Shown piece by piece: positions 14,566 through 23,187 of a DNA stretch of 64,000 nt. Below the pieces are notes generated by a model. It was not told where the DNA came from. It searched no databases and saw only the letters and a program-made list of their open reading frames with translations. The stretch is from Acholeplasmataceae bacterium UBA4853. GTDB taxonomy: Bacteria; Bacillota_I; Bacilli_A; Acholeplasmatales; Acholeplasmataceae. How positions within the stretch are numbered: position 1 is the first letter of the stretch; every line of letters begins with the position of its first letter. Location of the stretch: NCBI GenBank assembly GCA_002399815.1, contig DHEJ01000036.1, positions 1 to 64,000 on the forward strand, in the 5' to 3' direction. Both the position numbers and the translations under genes were made by a program.

Positions 14566-15573
14566 ATGAATAAATTTAATAAGTTTATGACAGGATATGA
14601 TAAAGGGTTTGAAGTGAATCTAAAAGACCTTTTTACTAATAGTGTTAAACCAATTGTTACAGTTGATGAAACTGGTAAAGTGAATAAAAAGACTAAGTTA
14701 TGGCTTAGAGTTTTTCTATTATTACTAAGTCTATGTTTTGTATACATTTTCATAGTGTATTTAAATGATGTAGCTCTTGCATTTCCATGGCTTGCTTTAA
14801 TTGCATCTGCAATAGTTCCTATTACAGTGGCCACCTTCATCTATGAAATACCAGGTAAAGAGAGTGTTAGTATCATGAATATTATTCTAGTTTTCTTAAT
14901 TGGAACAGCTGGAGCATTCTTTGCACTTGTACAAATGTTTGTAAGTTATGGTTATGAAGAAATTAATATTATCATTATTGCACCAATCATAGAAGAGATT
15001 GCAAAAGCAATTGTTGTAATTTCAACCATTCAATTATTAAAGATCAAGTCTGTAAAGAGTGCTATTTTGATTGGTTGGGTAGTAGGCGCAGGTTTTCAAA
15101 TTGCAGAATCTTTAGGATATGCAACATATTATGGTTATGAAGGTATATTCACTCAAATAGAGTTTGTTGATGAAACAACATATTACTTTGTTGGTTTTAT
15201 CGATTACTCAACATTGATTCTTAGAAGCATATTCTCATTTGGGTCACATGCCTTATATGCTGCTTTAGGTGGTGCTGCATATATGTTATCTGCTGCTAAA
15301 ATAAATAATAGAAAACATTTTAATTATTTAAGATTTATTATTTGGTTTATGATTCCAATATTATTACATGCCTTAAATAATCTATTTTCTGTTTTTGTAA
15401 CAAATGCTTTTGCATTATATTCAGTATTAATAAGTTTGGAGATTGTGACTGTTTTTATTTTCTACTATTTACTCAACGTAATTACTCTAGATGAAAAGTA
15501 CTATGTGGATGAAACATTGCTGATACAAAGTGAATTACCAAATGAACCGACTAATGAAACACCAGTACAATAG
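14566..15573 (+). CDS. PrsW-like intramembrane metalloprotease
   Basis: The 335-residue protein has about eight membrane spans and the PrsW/CPBP-type motifs: APIIEEIAKA (EExxK, near residue 144) with the two metal-linked glutamates, GAGFQIAESLGYA, FSFGSHALYAALGG and LLHALNNLF, supplying histidines in later helices. PrsW of Bacillus subtilis cleaves the anti-sigma factor RsiW within or near the membrane. An ECF sigma/anti-sigma pair lies at 29-31 kb of this window and would be an attractive but unproven substrate. A ribosome-binding site AAGGGGAT precedes the ATG. Single-gene unit with its own terminator. Confidence 0.85.
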   Translation: MNKFNKFMTGYDKGFEVNLKDLFTNSVKPIVTVDETGKVNKKTKLWLRVFLLLLSLCFVYIFIVYLNDVALAFPWLALIASAIVPITVATFIYEIPGKESVSIMNIILVFLIGTAGAFFALVQMFVSYGYEEINIIIIAPIIEEIAKAIVVISTIQLLKIKSVKSAILIGWVVGAGFQIAESLGYATYYGYEGIFTQIEFVDETTYYFVGFIDYSTLILRSIFSFGSHALYAALGGAAYMLSAAKINNRKHFNYLRFIIWFMIPILLHALNNLFSVFVTNAFALYSVLISLEIVTVFIFYYLLNVITLDEKYYVDETLLIQSELPNEPTNETPVQ

Positions 15574-15635
15574 ATTTAAAGTCTATAATCATATATATGT
15601 AATCAAAAGATAATTTCTATCATAATAAAGATATG

Positions 15636-15661
15636 AGTCTAGAATTCTAGGCTTTTTCTTT
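15636..15661 (+). terminator. Rho-independent terminator after the PrsW-like gene
   Basis: AGTCTAGAA pairs with TTCTAGGCT (one G-U pair) and is followed by TTTTCTT. Confidence 0.7.
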
Positions 15662-15728
15662 TGCAACTACCTGTTGCTTGTTAATCATTAATTTTCGATA
15701 TATACTAGAAAATGTAAGGAGGAAAGTT

Positions 15729-16286
15729 ATGCTTAATATTGAAGTAGTTAGTAAGAAAATAACCCTACAAAGAAAATTAAAGGGTATGACACAAAATGAA
15801 CTTGCAGATAAGCTCTTTGTTACAAGACAAGCTGTAAGTAAGTGGGAAATGGGAAACTCTTTACCAAGCTTGGAAGTACTCATATTACTCACAAAACTTT
15901 TTGATGTTACTATTGATTATTTATTGGATGGATCAGATATTAAAGAAAATGATTATCAACAGATGTTTATGCAATATCCAAGAGAATCAGTTATCTATCA
16001 ATTCTTAAATTCAAAAGATAAGAATCAAAATATCAAAAATATTTTTTACCTCCTTTCAATAAATGAACGGAAACAAATTATAGATCAGTTGATTAGTCGA
16101 CAAATCAACTTAGATATCAATTTATTGTGGCCGCACTTAAGTTTGGAAGAAAGAAAGTATTTACTTGCTAATCTATTATCAAAGAAACTTGATATTAGAT
16201 TAGATGGTTTATTTGACTTGATGTCAAATGAAGAAAAAGTTATGATGAACAAACATAAAGTGTTTGTTAAAAAGATTAATAAATAA
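15729..16286 (+). CDS. XRE-family regulator with C-terminal helical repeats
   Basis: The ATG at 15729 follows AAGGAGGAAAG; an in-frame upstream ATG at 15678 has no such site. The 185-residue protein has a Cro/CI helix-turn-helix (about 10-65: MTQNELADKLFVTRQAVSKWE) and a C-terminal half made of three approximate 28-residue helical units beginning IFYLLSINERKQI, LWPHLSLEERKYL and LFDLMSNEEKVMM. The next gene, 14 bases downstream, encodes a protein built only of the same kind of unit, so the two probably bind each other and form a regulator-partner pair. Target genes are unknown. Confidence 0.85.
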   Translation: MLNIEVVSKKITLQRKLKGMTQNELADKLFVTRQAVSKWEMGNSLPSLEVLILLTKLFDVTIDYLLDGSDIKENDYQQMFMQYPRESVIYQFLNSKDKNQNIKNIFYLLSINERKQIIDQLISRQINLDINLLWPHLSLEERKYLLANLLSKKLDIRLDGLFDLMSNEEKVMMNKHKVFVKKINK

Positions 16287-16300
16287 GGAGAAGAAAACAT

Positions 16301-16663
16301 ATGAAATATACACAATTACTGCCATTTATGGATGAACAAGAATTAATGGATGTTGCAACAGAGATCATTAGTGGAAACATTAAAAATATTCGTATTGAAA
16401 AGTTATATCCATTTTTAAAAAGTGAAGATTTAAATAACTTAGTAGATAAACTCATAGAAGCAAAAGAAGTTAGTTCACTTCATAGTGTATTACCATTCAT
16501 CAGTAAAGAAAAAGTATTCGTCATTTACCGTGCCGCAGAACAAGGACAGTTAGAAGGCTTTGATCAATCTAGTTGCTTACCATTCTTAGATTCAAGTATG
16601 GTTAAAGAGATCTTTAGAGATTTAATTAAAAAAGCAAACGATGAAACAGATGATGAATCATAA
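16301..16663 (+). CDS. Small protein of four 28-residue helical repeats, partner of the XRE regulator
   Basis: The 120-residue soluble protein consists of four units starting LLPFMDEQEL, LYPFLKSEDL, VLPFISKEKV and CLPFLDSSMV, each followed by an amphipathic helix. The same unit, more divergent, forms the C-terminal half of the XRE regulator immediately upstream in the same operon. The protein has no other domain. Repeat sharing suggests direct interaction or domain-swapped assembly that tunes the regulator, possibly as an anti-regulator. I do not recognise a named family. AAGGAGAAG lies before the ATG; a strong terminator follows. Confidence 0.75.
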   Translation: MKYTQLLPFMDEQELMDVATEIISGNIKNIRIEKLYPFLKSEDLNNLVDKLIEAKEVSSLHSVLPFISKEKVFVIYRAAEQGQLEGFDQSSCLPFLDSSMVKEIFRDLIKKANDETDDES

Positions 16664-16673
16664 TATAGAAATA

Positions 16674-16708
16674 AAGAAGGACGCTCTGAATTGGGCGTCC
16701 TTCTTTTA
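16674..16708. terminator. Bidirectional terminator between convergent genes
   Basis: AAGAAGGACGCTC (16674-16686) pairs with GGGCGTCCTTCTT (16693-16705), with one G-U pair, followed by T-rich bases. It overlaps the end of the minus-strand hydrolase gene. Confidence 0.85.
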
Positions 16709-17434
16709 TGAGAGATTTTCTGTTAAATAGTTTATGATGATATCTAATGTTAAATCTTGTTGTTCCTTGATTGTTATAGAATTGATACCATCACCTTGTT
16801 GCACGCCGTACCAACCAAAACCTGCATGATTGCCACCTGCTATATTCGTATGAACATAAGTGTTATAGTTGGATAGGCTTTGATTAAAGTTTGTTTGATT
16901 AAGTACTAAATCGTGTTCTGCAGTTATTAATAAAACATCACTATCATTGATTTTATTAGATGCGTAACTTGCAAGCAGTATTAAGTGATCGATTTGATTT
17001 GAAGAACCTGCAATCATACTACCAACAGTACCGCCTAATGAGTGACCAATAATGATATTTGGTAAATCATTAGAAATATACTTAGAGGGTCCAAAAGGAT
17101 TTAGTATGGCTAAATGGAACAATGCTTTAGTTAAGTATACTTGATAACCATAACATGCCAATTGATAGGCTAAGTAGAAGTAACTTTCAGTATATACTTT
17201 ACCACCAGGAATGATGATGATATTAGCAATAGGGTTTGATACAGAAAGCTTATATGTATCAAAGTCTTCGGTTAAAATAATATCAGTTCGGTCAAGTGTT
17301 TCTATTGTTTCATACATCTCATCAAGTGGTTTTGAAGCATCTAATGTATAAAATGTTAGTCCGATAACCATTAGTAAAACGATAGAGATTAAACTAATTA
17401 AGATCCATTTTAAAATTTTTAGTGTTCTTTTCAT
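16706..17434 (-). CDS. Membrane-anchored alpha/beta hydrolase
   Basis: The 242-residue protein has one N-terminal span (about 7-30) and an alpha/beta-hydrolase domain. Visible elements are IIIIPGGKVYTESY (strand and oxyanion loop), the nucleophile elbow GHSLGG (Ser near 131), the acid-carrying ITAEHD and the histidine in GGNHAGFGWYG. These are the marks of a Ser-Asp-His esterase, lipase or dienelactone-hydrolase-like enzyme facing the outside of the cell. The pattern GGNHAGFG.YG..GD is shared by a family of anchored hydrolases in Firmicutes with unknown substrate. Transcribed alone. Confidence 0.85.
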   Translation of the reverse strand: MKRTLKILKWILISLISIVLLMVIGLTFYTLDASKPLDEMYETIETLDRTDIILTEDFDTYKLSVSNPIANIIIIPGGKVYTESYFYLAYQLACYGYQVYLTKALFHLAILNPFGPSKYISNDLPNIIIGHSLGGTVGSMIAGSSNQIDHLILLASYASNKINDSDVLLITAEHDLVLNQTNFNQSLSNYNTYVHTNIAGGNHAGFGWYGVQQGDGINSITIKEQQDLTLDIIINYLTENLS

Positions 17435-17614
17435 AAGTTAATGTACTTCCCTTTATTGATATAGATTGATTGTATCATGTTCATATCTAAATGATTAGTT
17501 TATTATATTTTTATGTATTTATCATAAATATTATAGACACAAAAGATACTTACATGTTAAACTATACCAAATATTCTAATCATTTAGCGTAAATAGGTTG
17601 AAATGGGGATTTAT

Positions 17615-18472
17615 ATGATAACGTATAAGACTTGCAGCAATGAAAATACCGATTTAATATTTGAAGCTTTTATGTCTGGGTTTTCTGATTATATGATCAA
17701 GTTTGAATTTACTAAAGAAAGATTTATGCAACACTTTTTTATGGTTGAAGGTAACGAACTTAAATACTCAGTATTAGCTTTAGATGATTCAAAGCCAATT
17801 GGTTTAGTATTAGGTGGTATAAGTACTTATGAGGGTAAGAAAACATTAAGATGTGGTGCGTTATGTGTGGATCCAAAGTACCGTAATCAAGGGGTTGCTG
17901 GTATGTTATTTAAAGCACATTATCAAATAGGTGTTGATAATGATTGTGAAGACTTATTTTTAGAAGTGATTCAAGGAAATAATAAAGCGATTAATTTTTA
18001 TGAGAAAAATGGCTATGAAATTCGTTATGATATTCATTATTATAGTCATGCGAATCCATTAGAGATTGATAGTAATTTAGAATTTTTAGAAAATGTTAAA
18101 AGAATAAGTTATGATGCAGTGAAATCACTTTATGATGAAACAAAAAATATACATATATGTTACCAAAATACCAGTAACTATATGAGTAAAATTAGTAGTT
18201 TAAATCATTTTGGGTTCTATGTAGATGATAAATTAATTGGTGGTATAACTATAAGTAACCAAGGTAAGATATTCTTTTTATATGTCAATGAACATAATAG
18301 AAATAAAGGTATTGCACGTGCACTTATAAAAAAAGTAGTTATGGAATTAGAATGTAAAAGATTAGTGATTAATTATGCCTCAAGTATTGATCCATCCTTA
18401 TTTTTAGATAAGTTAGGGTTTAAAAAGGATTTGATATCTCAACATGAAATGTATAAGGCAATTAAGGGTTAA
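17615..18472 (+). CDS. Two-domain GNAT acetyltransferase
   Basis: The start at 17615 (MITYKTCS) is set 6 bases after GGGGAT; the ATG at 17603 is in front of this site. The 285-residue product carries two GNAT folds in tandem: the first has the acetyl-CoA loop in VDPKYRNQGVAGMLF (about 90), the second in VNEHNRNKGIARALI (about 230). The double-GNAT plan is known from mycothiol synthase and several Bacillus proteins, but substrate is unknown here. It sits 3 bases ahead of a 65-residue gene, with which it shares an operon. Confidence 0.85.
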   Translation: MITYKTCSNENTDLIFEAFMSGFSDYMIKFEFTKERFMQHFFMVEGNELKYSVLALDDSKPIGLVLGGISTYEGKKTLRCGALCVDPKYRNQGVAGMLFKAHYQIGVDNDCEDLFLEVIQGNNKAINFYEKNGYEIRYDIHYYSHANPLEIDSNLEFLENVKRISYDAVKSLYDETKNIHICYQNTSNYMSKISSLNHFGFYVDDKLIGGITISNQGKIFFLYVNEHNRNKGIARALIKKVVMELECKRLVINYASSIDPSLFLDKLGFKKDLISQHEMYKAIKG

Positions 18473-18475
18473 GCT

Positions 18476-18673
18476 ATGGAAAACTTTAAACCAGAGGCAC
18501 TTAAAGAAGCACTTAAACAAATTACATCGCTTTTACATAAACTAGAAGCTATTGATATAACGAAACAAAAAGCACCTCAAATGACTTTGATTCTTAGAAG
18601 GATTGAAGCAATGAAGATAGCAAGAACATTGATAGAAGATAAATTAAAGATGGTAGATTTAATAAACCAGTAG
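18476..18673 (+). CDS. Small helical protein of unknown function
   Basis: The 65-residue product is hydrophilic and predicted mostly helical (EALKEALKQITSLLHKLEAI, then MTLILRRIEAMKIARTLIE). I recognise no family. The ATG lies 3 bases after the GNAT stop, giving translational coupling, and its own stop codon is inside the terminator stem that ends the operon. A regulatory or accessory role to the acetyltransferase is possible but unsupported. Confidence 0.6.
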   Translation: MENFKPEALKEALKQITSLLHKLEAIDITKQKAPQMTLILRRIEAMKIARTLIEDKLKMVDLINQ

Positions 18674-18695
18674 TTTTAAAACTACTGGTTTTTCA
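18664..18695 (+). terminator. Rho-independent terminator overlapping the stop codon
   Basis: AAACCAGTAGTTTT (18664-18677) and AAAACTACTGGTTT (18678-18691) form a perfect dyad followed by more Ts. Confidence 0.85.
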
Positions 18696-18783
18696 TCTTT
18701 TTACAGCAAAAAAATCGTTAATGTTTCTATTTATAGTGTTTTCATATACAATGGATGTATGAAGAGATAAGAAGAGAGAATAT

Positions 18784-20049
18784 ATGAAGAAAATTGACCT
18801 AACCCCTTTTGACATGCAAAGAAAGCCGGTTAAAGAAAAGTGGTATTTAACACCAATTAAATGGGCATTATCATTTCCAGATACTTTAATTAGAGGATTA
18901 AAAGTTAATAAAGTAGATATGGAAGGTCTTAAACCTCCTTATTTATTACTAGCAACACATCACGGATTTATCGATTTTAAAGTTCAAACAAGAGCAATAT
19001 TCCCACATCCTGCAACCTATGTGGTTGCAGTCGATGGATTTATTGGTAGAGAAGGTTTGTTAAGAAATGTCGGAGGAATTGGTAAAAGAAAGTTTACCCC
19101 TCAAGATAAACTATTATTTAAACATATTAAATATAGTTTAGATACATTAAAACTCATTACGACTATATATGCAGAAAGTGCATATTCAGTGATTGGTACA
19201 ACAGCAATTCTTCCAGATAGTTTAGCTAAAATTGTTAAACTTTTAAATCATCCTGTGGTTGTTTTAAATATGCATGGAAACTTTTTAACTCAGCCTAATT
19301 ATTCAATGCCAAAACCAAGAAAGATTAAGTTAAAGGCGGATTTAACTCAAATCATTAAAAAAGATGATATTAGTGGTTTATCTGTGGATGAGATTAGATC
19401 TAGAATTGAAAAAGCATTTGAATATGATGAATGGAAGTATCAATTTGATAATAAAATAGCAATAAAAGATCCAAATAGAGCAGAACATTTAAACCGTGTT
19501 TTATATCAATGTCAAAACTGTTTAGCAGAACATCAAATGGAAACTAAGGGTAATAAGATTTGGTGTAAGGGATGTGGTAAGACACATGAATTAGATATTT
19601 ATGGTAGATTACATGATGTTGATGGTAATACATTGTATGAACATGTCCCAGACTGGTTTGAAGCACAAAGAGCATTCGTTAGAAGAGAACTATTAGAAAA
19701 TAAATATTTATTTGAAGATGATGTTTATATTGATTCATTAAGAAACTCTAAGGGATTTGTTAGATTACCAGATGGACATTTAAAACATGATAGACAGGGT
19801 ATTCATTTAACTGGAACTGATTTTGATGGACCACTTGATGTATTTAGAGAATCTATATCCTTATATACAGTACATATTGAGTTTAATTTTAAACGTAGTG
19901 ATGGGAAAAGAGGGGATGCAATTGTGATATCAACAAGTGATGATTCATATTATTGTTATCCAAATCATAAAAAGGATGTTATTACTAAGATTAGATTTGC
20001 AGTTGAAGAAGCACATAAGTTGGAAATGTTGGAGTTTAAGGCTAAGTGA
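18784..20049 (+). CDS. PlsC-like acyltransferase with zinc-ribbon insert
   Basis: The 421-residue protein starts with a lysophospholipid-acyltransferase domain: ATHHGFIDF (about 58-66) supplies the HX4D catalytic motif and VDGFIGREGLLRNVGGIGKRKF the following substrate loop. After residue 235 comes a four-cysteine zinc-ribbon, CQNC then CKGCGKTHELD, and a C-terminal region rich in aromatic residues. PlsC enzymes acylate 1-acyl-glycerol-3-phosphate in phospholipid synthesis, but the zinc-ribbon and long C-terminal part are not found in standard PlsC, so a distinct lipid acceptor is possible. Transcribed alone, followed by a 160-base gap without features. Confidence 0.8.
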   Translation: MKKIDLTPFDMQRKPVKEKWYLTPIKWALSFPDTLIRGLKVNKVDMEGLKPPYLLLATHHGFIDFKVQTRAIFPHPATYVVAVDGFIGREGLLRNVGGIGKRKFTPQDKLLFKHIKYSLDTLKLITTIYAESAYSVIGTTAILPDSLAKIVKLLNHPVVVLNMHGNFLTQPNYSMPKPRKIKLKADLTQIIKKDDISGLSVDEIRSRIEKAFEYDEWKYQFDNKIAIKDPNRAEHLNRVLYQCQNCLAEHQMETKGNKIWCKGCGKTHELDIYGRLHDVDGNTLYEHVPDWFEAQRAFVRRELLENKYLFEDDVYIDSLRNSKGFVRLPDGHLKHDRQGIHLTGTDFDGPLDVFRESISLYTVHIEFNFKRSDGKRGDAIVISTSDDSYYCYPNHKKDVITKIRFAVEEAHKLEMLEFKAK

Positions 20050-20211
20050 AGGTTTATATAGTTTAGTTTTAACGAGTAGGGGTACAATTCATTACAAAAA
20101 TCATGCAATTGAATACAACCATAAAATAATAACAAAGCATTCATTTATAATAAAGACATATAAAAATTAATTAAAAATGATTAAATTATTTAATCAAATA
20201 AAGGAGATTAT

Positions 20212-20616
20212 ATGTTGGAATTTATTAAAGTGTATTTGATTGCTGTTGTTATTTTTTTTGTCATTGATATGTTATGGCTAGGTTTAATTGCTAATAAGCT
20301 ATATCAAACAGAATTAGGACATCTCTTAAGCCCTAATGTGAAGTGGGTACCTGCAATTATCTTTTATTTAATCTTTATTGCAGGGTTAGCAGTATTTGTT
20401 ATTATGCCAGGGGTTGAAAAGGGATCGTTGATCAATGTGATTTTACTTGGTGCATTCTTTGGACTTGTTACTTATGCAACTTATGATTTAACCAATTATG
20501 CAACCTTAAAAGACTTCCCATTAAATATTGTAATTATTGATTTAATTTGGGGCGTATTTATTGGAACTGTTACATCAACATTAACTTATTTATTGTATAC
20601 GGGGGTATTTAAATAA
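20212..20616 (+). CDS. DUF2177-family membrane protein
   Basis: The 134-residue protein has four membrane spans (about 5-25, 44-62, 72-95, 105-128) and the typical DUF2177 phrases MLWLGLIANKLYQTELG and ATYDLTNYATLKDFP. The family is widespread and has no assigned function. AAAGGAG precedes the ATG. Its stop overlaps the start of the DAK2-DegV gene by one base, so the two are translated in tandem and may both serve lipid metabolism; that link is inference. Confidence 0.85.
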   Translation: MLEFIKVYLIAVVIFFVIDMLWLGLIANKLYQTELGHLLSPNVKWVPAIIFYLIFIAGLAVFVIMPGVEKGSLINVILLGAFFGLVTYATYDLTNYATLKDFPLNIVIIDLIWGVFIGTVTSTLTYLLYTGVFK

Positions 20617-22391
20617 TGACAGAAGAAATTAAATTAGGTAAAGAACGTTTATATAATGCATTTATGATTGGTGCTAAGGCAGTCATTAATGAAAAGAATC
20701 AATTAAATGAAATTAATGTGTTTCCAGTTAAAGATGGTGATACAGGTAGTAACTTAAGCTCAATGATGACTTCTATTATTCAAAAATCAAAAATAGGGTC
20801 TAATTTAAAAGAAACCTTAGATTCAATTTCTAATGCAGCACTTCTAGGTTCAAGAGGTAATTCAGGATTAATCTTTTCTCAATTCTTCTATGGATTTACT
20901 AAAGAGTTTAATGAAGAGTACATGGATCAGAATCGATTGATTATGCAGATGAAACAAGGATTCTTATCTGCATATGAATCGATTGAAGTTCCAGTTGAAG
21001 GCACAATCATTACTTTAATGAGAAAGTGGTTTGAATTCTTAAAAAGAGAAAAAGATAACCACAATACATTATATGAACATTTAATTACATCAAACAATTT
21101 ACTACAAGAACAATTGTTTGTTACGATGAGTGAGCTTGAAGTATTAAAAACATACAATGTGGTTGATGCAGGTGCTAAAGGATTTAGTTTATTTATTGAT
21201 GGATTTGTAAAAGGAATCGTTGATGAGAACTTAAAACTTGAGATTACTGAAAATGATTATGAAACATTTGAACTAGCTCATGATCATATCGATGAAGTGA
21301 TAACAAATCGTTTTTGTACAGAAATACTTGTTGAATCAACAATGCATAAAGAAGATATTATTAGTGAGATTCATAACTTAGGAGATTCAATTGTAGTAGG
21401 TGAATCGACTAAATATAGAAGAATACACCTACATACCAATACGCCTGAATTAGTTATTGAAAAACTAAAAAAGGTTGGAAAGGTTGTTGAAACTAAAGTT
21501 GATGATATGAAGAAACAATCCGATGTGGTAAATCACCGTAAACATGATATTTGTGTGGTAACTGATTCGATTGCTGATTTACCAAAATCATATATTGAAG
21601 ATAATCAAGTTCAAATATTTCCGGTAAGTATCTTACTTGATGATGTTATCTATTATGATAAGTTAACAATTAAGAATGAACAACTCTTTAATATGATCAA
21701 AGAAAGTAAAGAATATCCTAAATCAGCAGCTCCAAGTTTGATTAGTATTCAAAACTTATTCTCATATTTAAGAACTTATTATAAAAAGATTATTGTAGTC
21801 ACTGTATCATCTAAAATGAGTGCTACCTATAATGTATTTAAAAAAGTTATTGATACGTATAAAGATGACAGAATTGCTTTAATCGATTCTAAGCAAAATA
21901 GTGTTTCAGAAGGTTTAGTTGTTAAGGCAGTTGTTGAAATGATTAATCAAAACATGAGTTTTGAAGAAATTGTTAAAAAGACTGAAGAGATCAAAGATAA
22001 AACAAAGATTTTAGTTCATGTGGATACTTTAGATAATATGGTTAGAAGTGGCAGAATTAAAAAGAGCTTAGGCAAACTTGCTAAAGTATTACATTTAAAA
22101 CCAGTTGTCTCTATTGATGAAACTGGTGAGGGTGTTGTCTTATCTAAATCAATTGGATTAAAGAATAACCTTAATAAAATTATTAAAATGGTTAAAAAAG
22201 CTCATGAAAAATATGAGATTAAAAATTATGCAATTGTTCATGTGAATAACATGAAGTTAGCAGAATACTTAAAGATTAAAATTATTGAGATTACTGGTTT
22301 TATGCCTGATTATATCACGGACATTTCAACCGTCATCGCAATGAATTCAGGGATGGGTAGTGTAGCTATTGGTTACACAAGAAAGGATTAG
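20616..22391 (+). CDS. DAK2-DegV fusion, probable single-chain fatty-acid kinase (FakA-FakB)
   Basis: The 591-residue protein joins an N-terminal DhaL/DAK2 kinase domain (about 10-200; metal-binding KDGDTGSNLSSMM, then GSRGNSGLIFSQFFYG), a middle segment (about 215-300) and a complete DegV domain (about 308-591: VVTDSIADLPKSY, VTVSSKMSATYN, DTLDNMVRSGRI). In Firmicutes FakA (DAK2) phosphorylates fatty acids held by FakB (DegV) for entry into phospholipids. Here kinase and fatty-acid carrier are one chain, an architecture known in some clostridia and mollicutes. The nearby acyltransferase, and FabK at 4.5 kb, fit a lipid role. Confidence 0.85.
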   Translation: MTEEIKLGKERLYNAFMIGAKAVINEKNQLNEINVFPVKDGDTGSNLSSMMTSIIQKSKIGSNLKETLDSISNAALLGSRGNSGLIFSQFFYGFTKEFNEEYMDQNRLIMQMKQGFLSAYESIEVPVEGTIITLMRKWFEFLKREKDNHNTLYEHLITSNNLLQEQLFVTMSELEVLKTYNVVDAGAKGFSLFIDGFVKGIVDENLKLEITENDYETFELAHDHIDEVITNRFCTEILVESTMHKEDIISEIHNLGDSIVVGESTKYRRIHLHTNTPELVIEKLKKVGKVVETKVDDMKKQSDVVNHRKHDICVVTDSIADLPKSYIEDNQVQIFPVSILLDDVIYYDKLTIKNEQLFNMIKESKEYPKSAAPSLISIQNLFSYLRTYYKKIIVVTVSSKMSATYNVFKKVIDTYKDDRIALIDSKQNSVSEGLVVKAVVEMINQNMSFEEIVKKTEEIKDKTKILVHVDTLDNMVRSGRIKKSLGKLAKVLHLKPVVSIDETGEGVVLSKSIGLKNNLNKIIKMVKKAHEKYEIKNYAIVHVNNMKLAEYLKIKIIEITGFMPDYITDISTVIAMNSGMGSVAIGYTRKD

Positions 22392-22394
22392 AAG

Positions 22395-23183
22395 ATGTTA
22401 TATTTATATGTTTACTTAGTATTATTTGTGTATTTTGTTATTTGGTTTTTAATTGCTCAAGCTAAGAAGAATAATGGTTTAGTAGATATTGCTTGGGGAT
22501 TAAGTTTTGTAGTTACAGCATGGGCTGCTTTATTCTTTAGTCAAACATTTACAGTTACTCAAATTGTTGTTAATATTTTAGTTACGATTTGGGGGTTACG
22601 TTTATCAACATATCTTGGTATTAGAAACTGGAATAAGAAAGAAGATTTCAGATATGTATCAATGAAAAATAGATGGAAGACTAAGATAGCATTAAAATCA
22701 TTCTTGTATGTATTTGTTCTACAATCGTTATTAAGTTATTTAATTGCAACACCGATTTTATTAACACATCTATTTCCAAATACAGTATTTGATCTATTCA
22801 ATATCATTGTATTAAGTATTGGTGTCGTATTCTTTATGATTGGCTTTATATTTGAAGTTTTAGCAGATAGCAGTTTAAGTAAGTTTAAAAAAGATCCTGC
22901 AAACAAAGGAAAGATCTTAGATAAAAATGTTTGGAAGTATAGCCGTCACCCAAATTACTTTGGTGAGGCAACACTTTGGTGGGGTATTGGAATTACATCA
23001 TTAGCTACATTTAATCTTATTGGGCTACTTGGTTTAGTAGGGCCACTTCTAATTACTTTATTATTACTCTTTGTCAGTGGTGTGCCACTTCTAGAAAAAC
23101 ATTATAAGGATAATGCGTTATATCAAGCTTATGCTAAAAAAACATCGATATTTATTCCATTACCAGTAAAGAAAACTAAGTAG
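22395..23183 (+). CDS. DUF1295 / isoprenylcysteine methyltransferase-like membrane protein
   Basis: The 262-residue protein has about six spans and the C-terminal block [17 protein letters not shown], then [20 protein letters not shown], which defines the DUF1295 family within the ICMT/steroid-reductase-like superfamily. Members bind S-adenosylmethionine or act as membrane reductases; no function is proven for this branch. It follows the DAK2-DegV gene by 3 bases and precedes the photolyase by 4 bases. In many bacteria DUF1295 genes also sit beside photolyase or cyclopropane-fatty-acid-synthase genes. Confidence 0.85.
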   Translation: MLYLYVYLVLFVYFVIWFLIAQAKKNNGLVDIAWGLSFVVTAWAALFFSQTFTVTQIVVNILVTIWGLRLSTYLGIRNWNKKEDFRYVSMKNRWKTKIALKSFLYVFVLQSLLSYLIATPILLTHLFPNTVFDLFNIIVLSIGVVFFMIGFIFEVLADSSLSKFKKDPANKGKILDKNVWKYSRHPNYFGEATLWWGIGITSLATFNLIGLLGLVGPLLITLLLLFVSGVPLLEKHYKDNALYQAYAKKTSIFIPLPVKKTK

Positions 23184-23187
23184 ATTT

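Noticed and set aside
14481..14840. Minus-strand frame over the start of the PrsW-like gene
   Set aside because: Antisense to the first spans of a recognised protein.
19937..20170. Open frame overlapping the acyltransferase end
   Set aside because: Starts within the conserved gene in another frame, no ribosome-binding site, composition not protein-like.
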